This document shows, one piece after another, positions 1-8,755 of a stretch of 64,000 bases of DNA (within the stretch, counting starts at the first letter, position 1; each line of letters opens with the position of its first letter). The notes under the pieces were generated by a model. It worked only from the letters and a program-made list of their open reading frames with translations. It was not told where the DNA came from and ran no database searches. Location of the stretch: the NCBI GenBank assembly GCA_035718275.1, contig DASTHI010000003.1, forward strand, positions 80,957 to 144,956. Reading direction: 5' to 3'. The stretch is from Pseudolabrys sp035718275. Lineage in GTDB: Bacteria; Pseudomonadota; Alphaproteobacteria; Rhizobiales; Xanthobacteraceae. The position numbers and the translations under genes are program-made.

Positions 1-549
1 GGCGATCAAAGCGAATATCGCAAGCGGATTTGAGTTCTCGCCGCAAATCAGTGCGCTCATTGGCCCGAATTCGCTGGCGAAGGCGCCGAAGGTGTCGCCG
101 TACCCGCCTGTGTGGACCAAGCGCTCGCCCACGGTCGGCATGATTTTCTGATGCTTGCGAATGAGTGTGCCGTCGGGCCCGATATAGACTTGGGTATTGA
201 ACATGGTGCCGGTGGTATGCGGCAGCTTTTCGCATACACCGACAACGACATAAGCGTTCGCGGTCCGGGCAGCATCGCAGAGCGCCGCGATTTCCGGGCC
301 GGGTATCTCTACGGAGTTCTTGAAGAGCTCAACCGCGAGCCGGTTGGCGATCGCCCCCGTTGCGGCGTGATGGTGGTACCAGACCGGATGCGCCGGAATA
401 AAGCCTTCCGGAAAAGCGATCACCCTGGCCCCGTTCTTTCCGGCCTCCTTGATCAGCCGGCACGCCTTGGCGGTCGAGCCCTCTCGATCGAGAAATACCG
501 ACGCGGCCTGGACGGCCGCGACTTTTACTTTTGGGTAGCTGTCGCCCAT
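1..549 (-). CDS. Nitrilase / carbon-nitrogen hydrolase, C-terminus outside the window
   Basis: The minus strand is open from an ATG at 549 to the window edge, giving the first 183 residues of a nitrilase-superfamily enzyme. All three catalytic residues are visible: Glu48 in FPEGF, Lys135 in KHQKIMPT and Cys169 in ICGENSN. The family hydrolyses nitriles or amides to carboxylic acids. The CGENSNPLA context around the cysteine resembles true nitrilases (aliphatic or aryl) more than amidases, but the substrate cannot be read from sequence. The usual length is about 300-350 residues, so roughly the last 130-150 are missing here. A plus-strand open frame at 112-660 lies over it and is a shadow. Confidence 0.93.
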   Translation of the reverse strand, partial: MGDSYPKVKVAAVQAASVFLDREGSTAKACRLIKEAGKNGARVIAFPEGFIPAHPVWYHHHAATGAIANRLAVELFKNSVEIPGPEIAALCDAARTANAYVVVGVCEKLPHTTGTMFNTQVYIGPDGTLIRKHQKIMPTVGERLVHTGGYGDTFGAFASEFGPMSALICGENSNPLAIFALIA

Positions 550-643
550 TACCGAGTTGATCCTTTTGCGAACGCTATGTCTCGCAATGTGTTGAAATCG
601 ATACTACCTCACATTCATAGGCACCGACCATACGAGGCTTTTC

Positions 644-1762
644 ATGTCATGGTCCCTTAATATTGGAAGGGTGGCCGGCACCGTAGTCCGCGTGCACCTC
701 ACATTCCTGCTTTTCCTGGCCTGGATTTTCGCCGCCAGTTACGTAGCGAGCGGCGCGGCAACCGCATGGGATAGCGTCATATTCATGGTGCTGTTGTTTC
801 TTTGCGTCCTGCTGCATGAATTCGGCCATATTTTCACGGCCCGCGCCTTCGGGGTAACGACGCCTTACGTGACGCTGTTGCCGATCGGCGGCGTGGCGCA
901 ACTTGAACGAATTCCAGAAGAGCCGTGGGAGGAATTTCTTATTGCGATAGCTGGTCCGCTGGTCAACATCGTGATCGCGGCCGTGCTTGTGTACATATTC
1001 GACGCCACTTTGCAGGCGAGCGCCGCCGCGGCCGTCCAAAATACCCGGATCCCCCTGATCGATCGTCTCGCGGCGGTAAATATTTTCCTTGCCGTCTTCA
1101 ACATGATTCCCGCCTTTCCCATGGACGGCGGGCGCGTGCTGCGGGCTTTGCTGGCGACCCGTTTTGGATATGTGCGGGCGACCGAAGTCGCCGCCTCGGT
1201 CGGCCAGTTCGTTGCGTTCGCGCTCGGATTCATCGGGCTCATGTACAACCCGATCCTCATCTTCATCGCCATATTCGTATATCTCGCGGCCTCCTCGGAA
1301 GCGCACCTTGTGGCGTTGCGGGCTGCTTCGCGGGGTGTTCCGGTGAGCTACGCCATGATGACCAAATTCGCCACGCTGTCACCCGACGCGCCGATCGAAG
1401 ACGCGGTCCAGACATTGCTGCAGACCAGCCAGGGTGAATTTCCGGTCGTGGATAGCAGCGGCAGGCCCGTGGGCCTCCTTGACCGGGCGGCATTGATCCG
1501 CGCCATCAAAACGCAAGGACCAGACTCGATTGTTTCACAAGCGATGGCCGCGGAACTGCCCACGATCAGTCATCGCGTGACACTGGAGCAAGCGTTCAAG
1601 CTGCTGCAGCAGAAGTCGGCTCCTGCTGTCGGCGTGATCGATGCTTTCGGCAAGCTCGTGGGTCTGGTCACCAGCGAAACGATTGCCGAGATGATCATGC
1701 TGCAGCAGGCACTTCCCAAAGGCGCAACCATGGGTCCGTGGAGTCGAGCTGCGGACGCTTAA
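644..1762 (+). CDS. Site-2 protease family (M50) membrane metalloprotease with CBS domain pair
   Basis: This 372-residue polytopic membrane protein is an intramembrane zinc protease. The HEFGH zinc motif is at residues 58-62 and the second motif, NMIPAFPMDGGR, at about 152-164 supplies the third ligand. Several hydrophobic helices fill residues 10-220. The last 140 residues (about 230-350) look like two CBS domains, which in this M50B subgroup are thought to sense adenine nucleotides and control the protease. The start at 644 follows a purine-rich ACGAGG. No anti-sigma factor or other obvious substrate lies next to it, so its target is unknown. It is transcribed divergently from the nitrilase and upstream of typA. 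Confidence 0.93.
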   Translation: MSWSLNIGRVAGTVVRVHLTFLLFLAWIFAASYVASGAATAWDSVIFMVLLFLCVLLHEFGHIFTARAFGVTTPYVTLLPIGGVAQLERIPEEPWEEFLIAIAGPLVNIVIAAVLVYIFDATLQASAAAAVQNTRIPLIDRLAAVNIFLAVFNMIPAFPMDGGRVLRALLATRFGYVRATEVAASVGQFVAFALGFIGLMYNPILIFIAIFVYLAASSEAHLVALRAASRGVPVSYAMMTKFATLSPDAPIEDAVQTLLQTSQGEFPVVDSSGRPVGLLDRAALIRAIKTQGPDSIVSQAMAAELPTISHRVTLEQAFKLLQQKSAPAVGVIDAFGKLVGLVTSETIAEMIMLQQALPKGATMGPWSRAADA

Positions 1763-1873
1763 CCTCGTCTGCAACGCTTCGTTTCAAACGGTTGCATCAC
1801 GGCCCGCCATGACTATATTGCGCTGCAATAGCGTCGCGGGCCCGCTGGCCCGCGCTTTGATTTCCGGACCCTC

Positions 1874-3700
1874 ATGAATCTCCGCAACGTCGCGATCATT
1901 GCGCATGTCGACCACGGCAAAACAACCCTGGTCGACAGACTGCTGCAGCAATCCGGAGCGTTTCGTGAGAATCAGCGCGTTCTCGAGCGCGCGTTGGACT
2001 CCAATGACCTTGAACGGGAGCGTGGCATTACCATCCTCGCAAAGGTCACCTCGGTCGTATGGAAAGATACGCGCATCAACATTGTGGATACGCCTGGCCA
2101 CGCCGATTTCGGTGGTGAGGTCGAACGCATCCTCAACATGGTGGACGGCGCGATCGTCCTGGTGGACGCCGCAGAGGGACCTTTGCCGCAAACCAAATTC
2201 GTTGTCGCAAAGGCATTGAAGATGGGGCTGCGGCCCATCGTTGTCATCAACAAGGTCGATCGTGCTGACGCCCGCGCGGTGCAAGTGGTCAATGAGGTCT
2301 TCGATCTGTTTGCCGCACTAGATGCAACGGATGAGCAGCTCGATTTTCCGATCCTTTACGGCTCGGCCAAGGAAGGATGGATGGCGCCAGCGCTTGAAGG
2401 TCCGAAGAAGTCCATGGCACCCCTGTTTGACCTGGTGCTCGGCCATGTGAAGCCGCCGCGGATCGAAAAAGGGCCCTTCCGCATGCTGGGTACGATCCTG
2501 GAAGCCAACTCCTATCTCGGGCGAATCGTAACGGGGCGGATCACCTCCGGGAACGTGAAGCCAAATCAGATCGTGAAGGTGCTCGACCGCGACGGAAAGC
2601 TCGTCGAGACCGGCCGGGTAACCAAGCTGCTCGCGTTCCGCGGTCTCGAGCGGACGGGTGTCGAGGAAGCCGAGGCCGGAGATATCGTGGCGATCGCAGG
2701 ACTCCCAAGCGCGACGGTTTCGAACACGATCTGCGCGCCGGAGATCGACATCCCGCTTCCCGCCCAGCCGATCGATCCGCCCACTCTGGCGATGATCTTT
2801 CGTGTCAATGACTCGCCGCTGGCAGGCACCGAAGGTGACAAGGTAACCGGCCGCATGATCCGTGACCGGCTACTCCGCGAGGCTGAGGGCAACGTAGCGC
2901 TGCGCGTGCGCGAGTCCGACGAAAAGGATTCGATGGAAGTCGCGGGGCGTGGCGAGCTGCAACTTGGAATTCTGATCGAAACCATGCGTCGCGAAGGCTT
3001 CGAGCTGTCGGTTTCGCGTCCCAAGGTGCTCATGAAAGAAGGGCCGAATGGCGGCGGACTGCTCGAGCCCATCGAAGAGGTTGTCATCGATCTTGATGAA
3101 GAGCACTCCGGAATCGTCGTTCAGAAGATGGCGGAGCGAAAGGCGGAGATCGTCGAGATGAAGCCCTCGGGCGGTGGCCGGTTACGAATGGTTTTCCACG
3201 CCCCGACACGCGGGCTTATCGGATATCAGGGCGAATTGCTGACCGATACGCGGGGAACCGCGATAATGAACAGGCTGTTCCATGCGTATGCCCCGTATAA
3301 GGGCCCGATTCAGGGACGCCGTAACGGCGTACTTATCTCAAACGACCAGGGCGAGGCCGTCGCATACGCACTGTGGAATCTGGAAGATCGAGGGCCGATG
3401 ATAATCGAGCCCGGTTGGAAAGTTTACAAAGGAATGATCGTGGGGGAGCACACGCGCGGTAACGATCTGGTCGTGAACGTGCTTAAGGGTAAGAAACTAA
3501 CCAATATTCGTACGACATCAAAGGATGAAGCGGTGCGCCTTACGCCGCCTATTCGCATGACACTCGAGAAGGCGCTTGCTTATATCGAGGAAGATGAACT
3601 GGTCGAGGTCACGCCCAAGTCCATCCGCCTGCGCAAAAAACTGCTGGACGAGAACGACCGCAAGAAGGAAGAGCGCAGGAAGGAAGCGGAAGCTGTATAG
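1874..3700 (+). CDS. typA: Ribosome-associated translational GTPase TypA/BipA
   Basis: This 608-residue protein is the normal TypA length. The GTPase motifs are intact: G1 AHVDHGKTT at residues 10-18, the switch I RGIT at about 50-53, G3 DTPGH at 72-76 and G4 NKVD at 126-129. EF-G-like domains II, III and V follow, then the TypA-specific C-terminal domain, recognisable from GLIGYQGELLTDT. TypA binds the ribosome in a GTP-dependent way and supports 50S assembly and growth under cold or other stress. The gene stands alone, with about 110 bp upstream and no clear operon partner. Its ATG at 1874 begins directly with the conserved MNLRNVAIIAHVDHG segment. Confidence 0.97.
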   Translation: MNLRNVAIIAHVDHGKTTLVDRLLQQSGAFRENQRVLERALDSNDLERERGITILAKVTSVVWKDTRINIVDTPGHADFGGEVERILNMVDGAIVLVDAAEGPLPQTKFVVAKALKMGLRPIVVINKVDRADARAVQVVNEVFDLFAALDATDEQLDFPILYGSAKEGWMAPALEGPKKSMAPLFDLVLGHVKPPRIEKGPFRMLGTILEANSYLGRIVTGRITSGNVKPNQIVKVLDRDGKLVETGRVTKLLAFRGLERTGVEEAEAGDIVAIAGLPSATVSNTICAPEIDIPLPAQPIDPPTLAMIFRVNDSPLAGTEGDKVTGRMIRDRLLREAEGNVALRVRESDEKDSMEVAGRGELQLGILIETMRREGFELSVSRPKVLMKEGPNGGGLLEPIEEVVIDLDEEHSGIVVQKMAERKAEIVEMKPSGGGRLRMVFHAPTRGLIGYQGELLTDTRGTAIMNRLFHAYAPYKGPIQGRRNGVLISNDQGEAVAYALWNLEDRGPMIIEPGWKVYKGMIVGEHTRGNDLVVNVLKGKKLTNIRTTSKDEAVRLTPPIRMTLEKALAYIEEDELVEVTPKSIRLRKKLLDENDRKKEERRKEAEAV

Positions 3701-3958
3701 GGTTTGCTGGCGCTATCGCACGCGCACGCCGATGGCGGAGCGCATTGCGAATCACTTTCCCGAGTTGAAAGGTCTGGCGGGCGTGATCGCCCCGGAACCA
3801 GACGGAACCGTTACCGCTCGACACAGAGTTGATGTTTCAGCCATCAATTTGTGGCTCGAGTGCGGACTTTCAGACAGCTGTTGCCAGTAATCCACACCGT
3901 TAACCCATCGTTTACGATAGGGCTTGAAGGCCGCAAAGTTCATTGCTTCTATCGCGAC

Positions 3959-4468
3959 ATGAGCACGACCCTCATAGAGATTCGCCGCGCGAAATCTTCC
4001 GATGCTTTCGATGTCGCCGAAACACACGACGAGGCTTGGCGCACCGCGTACCAGGGAATCATCCCGGGCAACGAACTCGAGAAGTTGATCAATCGCCGCG
4101 GTCCGGATTGGTGGGAGTCGGCAATTCGCAAAGGCAGCCGGATCACCATTCTCCAGTTCGGAGATCGCGTTGCAGGTTACGCCAACTACGGGCGAAACCG
4201 CGCGCGCAGTCTCTTCTATGACGGCGAGATCTATGAACTGTATCTCCGGCCGGAATTCCAGGGGCTTGGTTTTGGGCGCCGCCTTTTCTCCGCTGCACGC
4301 AAGGACCTCAACCAGAGCGGGTTGAAGAGCCTCGTGGTGTGGGCTCTTTCCGACAACGACCCGGCGATGCAATTTTATCGGGCTCTCGGCGGTCGAGCGG
4401 TGGCGCGCTCATCCGAGCGGTTTGGCGCCAAGACGCTCGACAAGGTCGCGTACGCCTGGCAGGCGTAA
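3959..4468 (+). CDS. GNAT family N-acetyltransferase
   Basis: This is a 169-residue single-domain acyltransferase. Motif A, which binds the acetyl-CoA pyrophosphate, is visible as QGLGFG at residues 101-106, following the beta-strand IYELYLRPEF. The segment NDPAMQFYRALGG at about 133-145 is the typical motif B. The ATG at 3959 is chosen because the conserved fold starts at IEIRRAKSSD; the frame is open about 36 codons further upstream but the extra residues look non-domain. The acceptor substrate cannot be predicted. It ends 1 bp before the convergent folD gene. Confidence 0.88.
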   Translation: MSTTLIEIRRAKSSDAFDVAETHDEAWRTAYQGIIPGNELEKLINRRGPDWWESAIRKGSRITILQFGDRVAGYANYGRNRARSLFYDGEIYELYLRPEFQGLGFGRRLFSAARKDLNQSGLKSLVVWALSDNDPAMQFYRALGGRAVARSSERFGAKTLDKVAYAWQA

Positions 4469-4469
4469 G

Positions 4470-5354
4470 TCAGATTTTCGGATCCGGGATTCCCTTTTGC
4501 GCGCAAGCCGCGCGCAATGTATTCAGCAGCAGGCATGCGATGGTCATCGGCCCGACTCCGCCGGGAACTGGGGTGAGCGCGCCGGCCACTCTCTCCGCCT
4601 CGTCAAATGCGACATCGCCCACGATTCGTGATCGTGCGCCGTCTGTCGGCAGGCGATTGATGCCGACATCGATGACCGTGGCCCCAGGCTTGATCCAGTC
4701 GCCGCGAACCATTTCCGCTCGCCCCACGGCCGCAACAACGAGATCGGCGCGGCGGCAGACGGCCGACAGATCATGCGTTCTGGAATGCGCGATTGTCACG
4801 GTGGCGTTTTCAGCCAGCAACAGCTGCGCCACCGGCTTTCCGACGATGTTGGAACGTCCGATCACAACGGCCTCCATGCCGGCAAGCGTTTCGTGCACGG
4901 TTCTGGCTAGCAGCAGGCAACCCATCGGAGTGCACGGCACAAGCGAAGGGAGGCCGCTGGCGAGTCGCCCAACATTGAGCGGATGAAAGCCGTCCACGTC
5001 CTTTGCCGGATCGATCGCGGCCAGAATTTTTTGCGCGTCGATCTGCTTGGGCAACGGCAATTGCACGAGGATGCCGCTTACCTGTTCGTCGGTATTGAGT
5101 CTCCTGATAAGCGAGAGTAGCTCGGCTTCGCCGGTTGCGGCGCCCAGTCGATGATCGAACGCCCGCATTCCTGCATCGGCCACGGCTCTGGATTTCGTAC
5201 GCACGTAGACTTCGCTTGCCGCGTCGCTGCCCACGAGAATGACGGCGATGCCTGGCACGATGCCCCTGTCACTGCGAATTCGGCTGACGTTATCGGCAAC
5301 CTTGCTCCGCAAGCTCGCTGCGATTGCCTTGCCGTCGATGATGCGCGCGTTCAT
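4470..5354 (-). CDS. folD: Bifunctional methylenetetrahydrofolate dehydrogenase / cyclohydrolase FolD
   Basis: The 294-residue product interconverts 5,10-methylene-THF and 10-formyl-THF with NADP in one-carbon metabolism. Catalytic Tyr50 and Lys54 (YVRTK) sit exactly where the E. coli enzyme has them. The folate-site segments QLPLP (98-102) and DVDGFHP (119-125), the Rossmann motif GRSNIVGKP (166-174) and the C-terminal signature PGGVGPMT (264-271) are all present. It is followed on the same strand by no close partner and is convergent with the GNAT gene. The 10-formyl-THF it makes feeds purH, which lies elsewhere in this window. Confidence 0.97.
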   Translation of the reverse strand: MNARIIDGKAIAASLRSKVADNVSRIRSDRGIVPGIAVILVGSDAASEVYVRTKSRAVADAGMRAFDHRLGAATGEAELLSLIRRLNTDEQVSGILVQLPLPKQIDAQKILAAIDPAKDVDGFHPLNVGRLASGLPSLVPCTPMGCLLLARTVHETLAGMEAVVIGRSNIVGKPVAQLLLAENATVTIAHSRTHDLSAVCRRADLVVAAVGRAEMVRGDWIKPGATVIDVGINRLPTDGARSRIVGDVAFDEAERVAGALTPVPGGVGPMTIACLLLNTLRAACAQKGIPDPKI

Positions 5355-5382
5355 TTCGATCCTGAGTGCTGATGAGGAAGCC

Positions 5383-5703
5383 TTAACGCGCCGAGGCTAT
5401 TTTCGCCAGCGCCGCAGTCAACGTTGGGCCGTCGCCAGATATTCTCAGCCGCTTGAGGCGGGCCGCTGCGCCGCCAACCAACTCGATGTTCCGCCGCGGC
5501 ACTCCGATAGCCTCGGCAAGCAGGGCGATGAGGGCTGCATTCGCCTCGCCGCCGGCCGGAGCTGCGCGCACGCGTGCCTTCACGAACGCACTGCCGTCGG
5601 AGAGGTGATCGATTCCTTCGATCGCGTCTCGACCACCCTTCGGCGTCAAGCGCACCGAGAGCAACACGCCGCCCGTCGTCAGGGACCACGGACTTTCGGC
5701 CAT
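5383..5703 (-). CDS. DUF167 (YggU family) protein
   Basis: This 106-residue protein has the DUF167 pattern: a strand ending VRLTPKGGRDAI, then FVKARVRAAPAGGEANAALIALLAEAIGVPRRNIELVGGAA. The family has a small alpha/beta fold and no assigned biochemical role. The start at 5703 (MAESPWS) lies 2 bp after the stop of the YggT gene, so the two are translationally coupled. YggT-DUF167 adjacency is widespread in Proteobacteria. The same frame stays open upstream through the YggT gene, but only the segment from 5703 has domain similarity. Confidence 0.9.
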   Translation of the reverse strand: MAESPWSLTTGGVLLSVRLTPKGGRDAIEGIDHLSDGSAFVKARVRAAPAGGEANAALIALLAEAIGVPRRNIELVGGAAARLKRLRISGDGPTLTAALAKIASAR

Positions 5704-5705
5704 CG

Positions 5706-5996
5706 CTAGAATACGTTGGGATAGATGTAGCGAACGATGACGTTTTCGATGAAGAGAATCAGGAGAATGAGGATTACCGGCGAAACGTCGATGCCGCCAA
5801 GATTGGGCAACATGGAGCGGATGGGCCGCAGCAGCGGCTCGGTAATGCGATACAGAAATTCCCCAACGGTCGCCACGACCTGGTTGCGCGTGTTGACGAC
5901 GCTGAATGCGACCAGCCAGGACAGGACGGCGGCAGCAATCAAAAGCCAGATATAGATCTGCAATACGAGAAGAATGATATCCAAAAGTGCGCGCAT
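5706..5996 (-). CDS. YggT family integral membrane protein
   Basis: This 96-residue protein has two hydrophobic stretches, LLDIILLVLQIYIWLLIAA near the N-terminus and ILILLILFIENVIVRY near the C-terminus. Between them is the YggT signature FLYRITEPLLRPIRSMLP. The family is linked to osmotic stress resistance and, in some bacteria, to cell-division or shape genes, but no activity is proven. The start at 5996 (MRALLDI) is preferred over one 35 codons upstream because YggT proteins begin right at the first helix. It is the first gene of a two-gene unit with the DUF167 gene. Confidence 0.92.
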   Translation of the reverse strand: MRALLDIILLVLQIYIWLLIAAAVLSWLVAFSVVNTRNQVVATVGEFLYRITEPLLRPIRSMLPNLGGIDVSPVILILLILFIENVIVRYIYPNVF

Positions 5997-6168
5997 AAGT
6001 GTCCGCCTGTCTGCAAGCGGCCGCAAAGTAGCGGCTTGGACGGGATCGAACAAGCCGATGGCTGGGGCAGTGCCGGCGAATTGCGCATCCTTGACACGCA
6101 ATTTGGCGGGTCCTAAATGGCGCCACTCGCCATATTTTTCGTGCAGCGGCGTGGCTGCCGACGCTGGC

Positions 6169-6244
6169 GGGGCCGTAGCTCAGCTGGGAGAGCGCCTCGT
6201 TCGCAATGAGGAGGTCAGGGGTTCAAATCCCCTCGGCTCCACCA
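6169..6244 (+). tRNA. tRNA-Ala (anticodon CGC)
   Basis: The 76-nt sequence folds as a full cloverleaf. The acceptor stem GGGGCCG pairs with CGGCTCC, the D arm is GCTC/GAGC, and the anticodon stem CCTCG/TGAGG encloses the loop TTCGCAA. The T arm AGGGG-TTCAAAT-CCCCT is present and the CCA end is encoded at 6242-6244. The anticodon CGC reads GCG alanine codons. It stands alone, with no second tRNA or rRNA nearby. Confidence 0.97.
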
Positions 6245-6372
6245 TCTACAGCCAATCGGACTGCTTTCTATAACAGCTTCCTTAGATTGCACCGACTGGC
6301 CGCACCGTGGCACCGGTTATGTGCCTGCGGCAATCAAACGCTGCAGCACTTGCAGGAACAAACGGGGAGACG

Positions 6373-6975
6373 ATGAGCGAAGCAAAGACGCTGTTGCAGA
6401 TGGCCGGTGTCAAACAGGCGCCGGCAAACCTCTCGGATGCCGCGGTCGTCATCATCGACGCGCAGAACGAATACGTGTCGGGCAGATTGCCGCTCGCAGG
6501 CGTGAACACTGCGCTCGCGCGGCTCGCCGATTTGCTCGCGGCTGCACGTGCGGCCGGCGCCCCTATCATCCACGTTGCCCAGCGCGGGCGTCCGGGCGGC
6601 TTGTTTGATCCAGAAAGCCCGAACTTTCAATTTGCCGCGCAGGCGGCACCTCATTCCGGTGAACCGGTCGTGGAAAAGCCGCTGCCGAACGCCTTCGCCA
6701 AAACCGATCTCGACGCGAAGCTGCAAGCAATCGGCAAGAAAACGCTCGTGATCGCCGGGTTCATGACGCACATGTGCGTCAGCGCTACGATCCGTTCTGC
6801 TCTCGACCATGGTTATCACGTCACCGTGGCTTCGGATGCCGTAGCCACCCGAGATCTGCCCGATCCGCTCGGCGGTCCGGATCTAAGCGCGGAGCAAATC
6901 AACCGCGCCGCGCTGGCGGAATTGGCCGACCGGTTTGCCGCGGTCGCCCCGGTCAGAGACATAAAAGCTCGCTAA
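6373..6975 (+). CDS. Isochorismatase-fold cysteine hydrolase
   Basis: The 200-residue product has the Asp-Lys-Cys triad of the isochorismatase-like hydrolases: Asp29 in VIIDAQNEY, Lys102 in VEKPLPNAF and Cys135 in THMCVSAT. The last motif also holds the usual non-prolyl cis peptide region before the cysteine. Members hydrolyse isochorismate, nicotinamide, N-carbamoyl amines or peroxyureidoacrylate; the sequence does not settle which. The ATG at 6373 is preceded by GGGGAGA at 6364-6370, which decides the start over one 22 codons upstream. It is a single-gene unit downstream of tRNA-Ala. Confidence 0.93.
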   Translation: MSEAKTLLQMAGVKQAPANLSDAAVVIIDAQNEYVSGRLPLAGVNTALARLADLLAAARAAGAPIIHVAQRGRPGGLFDPESPNFQFAAQAAPHSGEPVVEKPLPNAFAKTDLDAKLQAIGKKTLVIAGFMTHMCVSATIRSALDHGYHVTVASDAVATRDLPDPLGGPDLSAEQINRAALAELADRFAAVAPVRDIKAR

Positions 6976-7165
6976 GTAGAGCGGCTGGGAAGACAGTTGT
7001 CCCTCCCGTCCAGCGCTCCATGGAGGTCGTGAGCATCGGTCGTCGTTCCGAACTGCAAGCTTCCCATGAAAGACGGGCTTGACCTTCCAAGCTCGCGCAA
7101 CCTCAAAGGTGTGGTCGGCAGGTCCGGCCAGGATCGTGAACTGCTTTAATCTCTAGAGATCCTGC

Positions 7166-8629
7166 TTAGGGCTTGCGAGTATTTGCGGCTGCCGCCGCAA
7201 GAGGAATGAGCATCTCGCAGCGCAACCCGGCAGGATCGAACACAAGGCTCGTCTTTCCGCCCAGTTCAGCGGCGATACTGCCCTCGATGAGTTTCGATCC
7301 GAAGCCGCGGCTTTCTGGCTGAGCGACCTTCGGACCGCCCTGCTCGATCCACTGGAGCTCTAGCATCGGCTCTGCATTGTCGTTCGGTACCGGCCGCCAG
7401 CTCACTTCGATGCGGCCACCGGATACCGACAAGGCGCCATACTTGGCAGCATTTGTCGTGAGCTCGTGCACGGCCATCGCCAGCGTCAGCACGGCGCGCG
7501 GGCGAAGCAGAATGTCCTCACCTCGCAGGATGATGCGTTCGTGGGAGGAGCCGGTATACGGCGCCAGACTCCCCCACATCATTTGCCGCAGGTCCACACT
7601 TTCCCAGTGGTGGCTAGTAAGCTGATCATGCGCCTTCGACAACGCGATGAGCCGCCCTTCAAAGCGCTCACGAAATGCCGCAGGATTGCTCGTGCCGCGC
7701 GCCGTTTGATCCGCAAGGGATTGCACGGTCGCAAGTGTATTCTTGACGCGATGATTCAATTCGTCGATCAACAGCTTTTGCCTCTGCTCAGCCGCCTTTC
7801 GCTCGGTGATGTCCTGGACGACACGGACGACGTAGAGGAGGCGGTTGTCAGCATCGCGCACGGGTGACGAACGCACCGAGAGCCAGACCACGCGGCCATC
7901 ACCCCGCACGAATCGTTTTTCAATCGAATAGAATTCGAGCTCGCCGACGACCTGCTTGCGGAAGGCTTCGCGGTCCGGATCCGCGTCATCAGGATGCGTA
8001 TGCGTGAAAAGCCGGCTTGCGAGCAGATGCTCGCGACTATAGCCGGCGATCGAACAGATCGCCTCATTGACCCGGAGGAAGCTGCCGTCGGGAGCAATTT
8101 CGGAGATACCGATGGATGCATGTTCATAGGTTGCGGCGAGACGCTGCTCCTGTTCAAACGCGCGCATTCGCGACTGTTCGAGGGCGGCGTCAATCCGCTT
8201 GCGCTCGGTCACATCGAGAAAGCAGTTCACGGCGCCGACGACCTGCCCGTTCGAGTCCCGCAGCGGATCGATGTTCACGGAAACGGTAACTGTGGTCCCG
8301 TCCGGCCGTTTGACGATCCTTTCCACGTCACGCACCGGTTTGCCGGTGGCTATGACTTCGGCGATCATTGAGCGCGCGACGGGAGTGCCATCAAGTTCGA
8401 AGAACCGAACACCTTCTCGAAAGCGATCGTGCGTCTGCTCCGGAGCGGGAGTACTTCCCCATACGGCAACAGCATGACGATTGTATTGGAGGATTGTCCC
8501 TTTGACGTCGCAAATGAACGTTGCGACTGGCAGAAAGTCGAGAATGGAATCTGAAATACGCAGCTTTTCACTGATACTGGACGGCATAGACGGCGAGACC
8601 AGGTTGGCGTGGCTGCCCGCACGGGCCAT
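7166..8629 (-). CDS. PAS-PAS sensor histidine kinase, HWE family
   Basis: This 487-residue protein has no transmembrane helix and should be cytosolic. A first PAS domain covers roughly residues 25-145 and a second, with a PAC motif ending VVQDITERK, covers 160-278. The phosphoacceptor is His293 in ELNHRVKNTLATVQS. The catalytic domain shows the HWE hallmarks: His388-Glu389 with Asn393 in VHELTTNAAKYG, and Trp427-x-Glu429 in WIEQGG. HWE kinases drive general stress or light/redox responses in alphaproteobacteria. No response regulator is adjacent, so it is an orphan kinase here. The start at 8629 is backed by GGAGGG a few bases upstream. Confidence 0.94.
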   Translation of the reverse strand: MARAGSHANLVSPSMPSSISEKLRISDSILDFLPVATFICDVKGTILQYNRHAVAVWGSTPAPEQTHDRFREGVRFFELDGTPVARSMIAEVIATGKPVRDVERIVKRPDGTTVTVSVNIDPLRDSNGQVVGAVNCFLDVTERKRIDAALEQSRMRAFEQEQRLAATYEHASIGISEIAPDGSFLRVNEAICSIAGYSREHLLASRLFTHTHPDDADPDREAFRKQVVGELEFYSIEKRFVRGDGRVVWLSVRSSPVRDADNRLLYVVRVVQDITERKAAEQRQKLLIDELNHRVKNTLATVQSLADQTARGTSNPAAFRERFEGRLIALSKAHDQLTSHHWESVDLRQMMWGSLAPYTGSSHERIILRGEDILLRPRAVLTLAMAVHELTTNAAKYGALSVSGGRIEVSWRPVPNDNAEPMLELQWIEQGGPKVAQPESRGFGSKLIEGSIAAELGGKTSLVFDPAGLRCEMLIPLAAAAANTRKP

Positions 8630-8755
8630 CGCAGCCCTCCGCGTGAAGTTCGCCCCTTTGCCCTCCCGAAGCGTTCAGCTTGTGTGCGATTTTGTCAATG
8701 GTATTGGCTCTCTCACACAAACGCGCCGAGCATATGGCGTTCCCACTAATGTGAT

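Noticed and set aside
112..660. A 182-codon plus-strand open frame
   Set aside because: It lies antisense to the nitrilase, whose catalytic motifs are plain on the minus strand; the plus-strand product has no recognisable domain.
3732..3890. Short plus-strand frame of 52 codons after typA
   Set aside because: There is no Shine-Dalgarno and no family resemblance, and it lies in a short gap between two clear genes.
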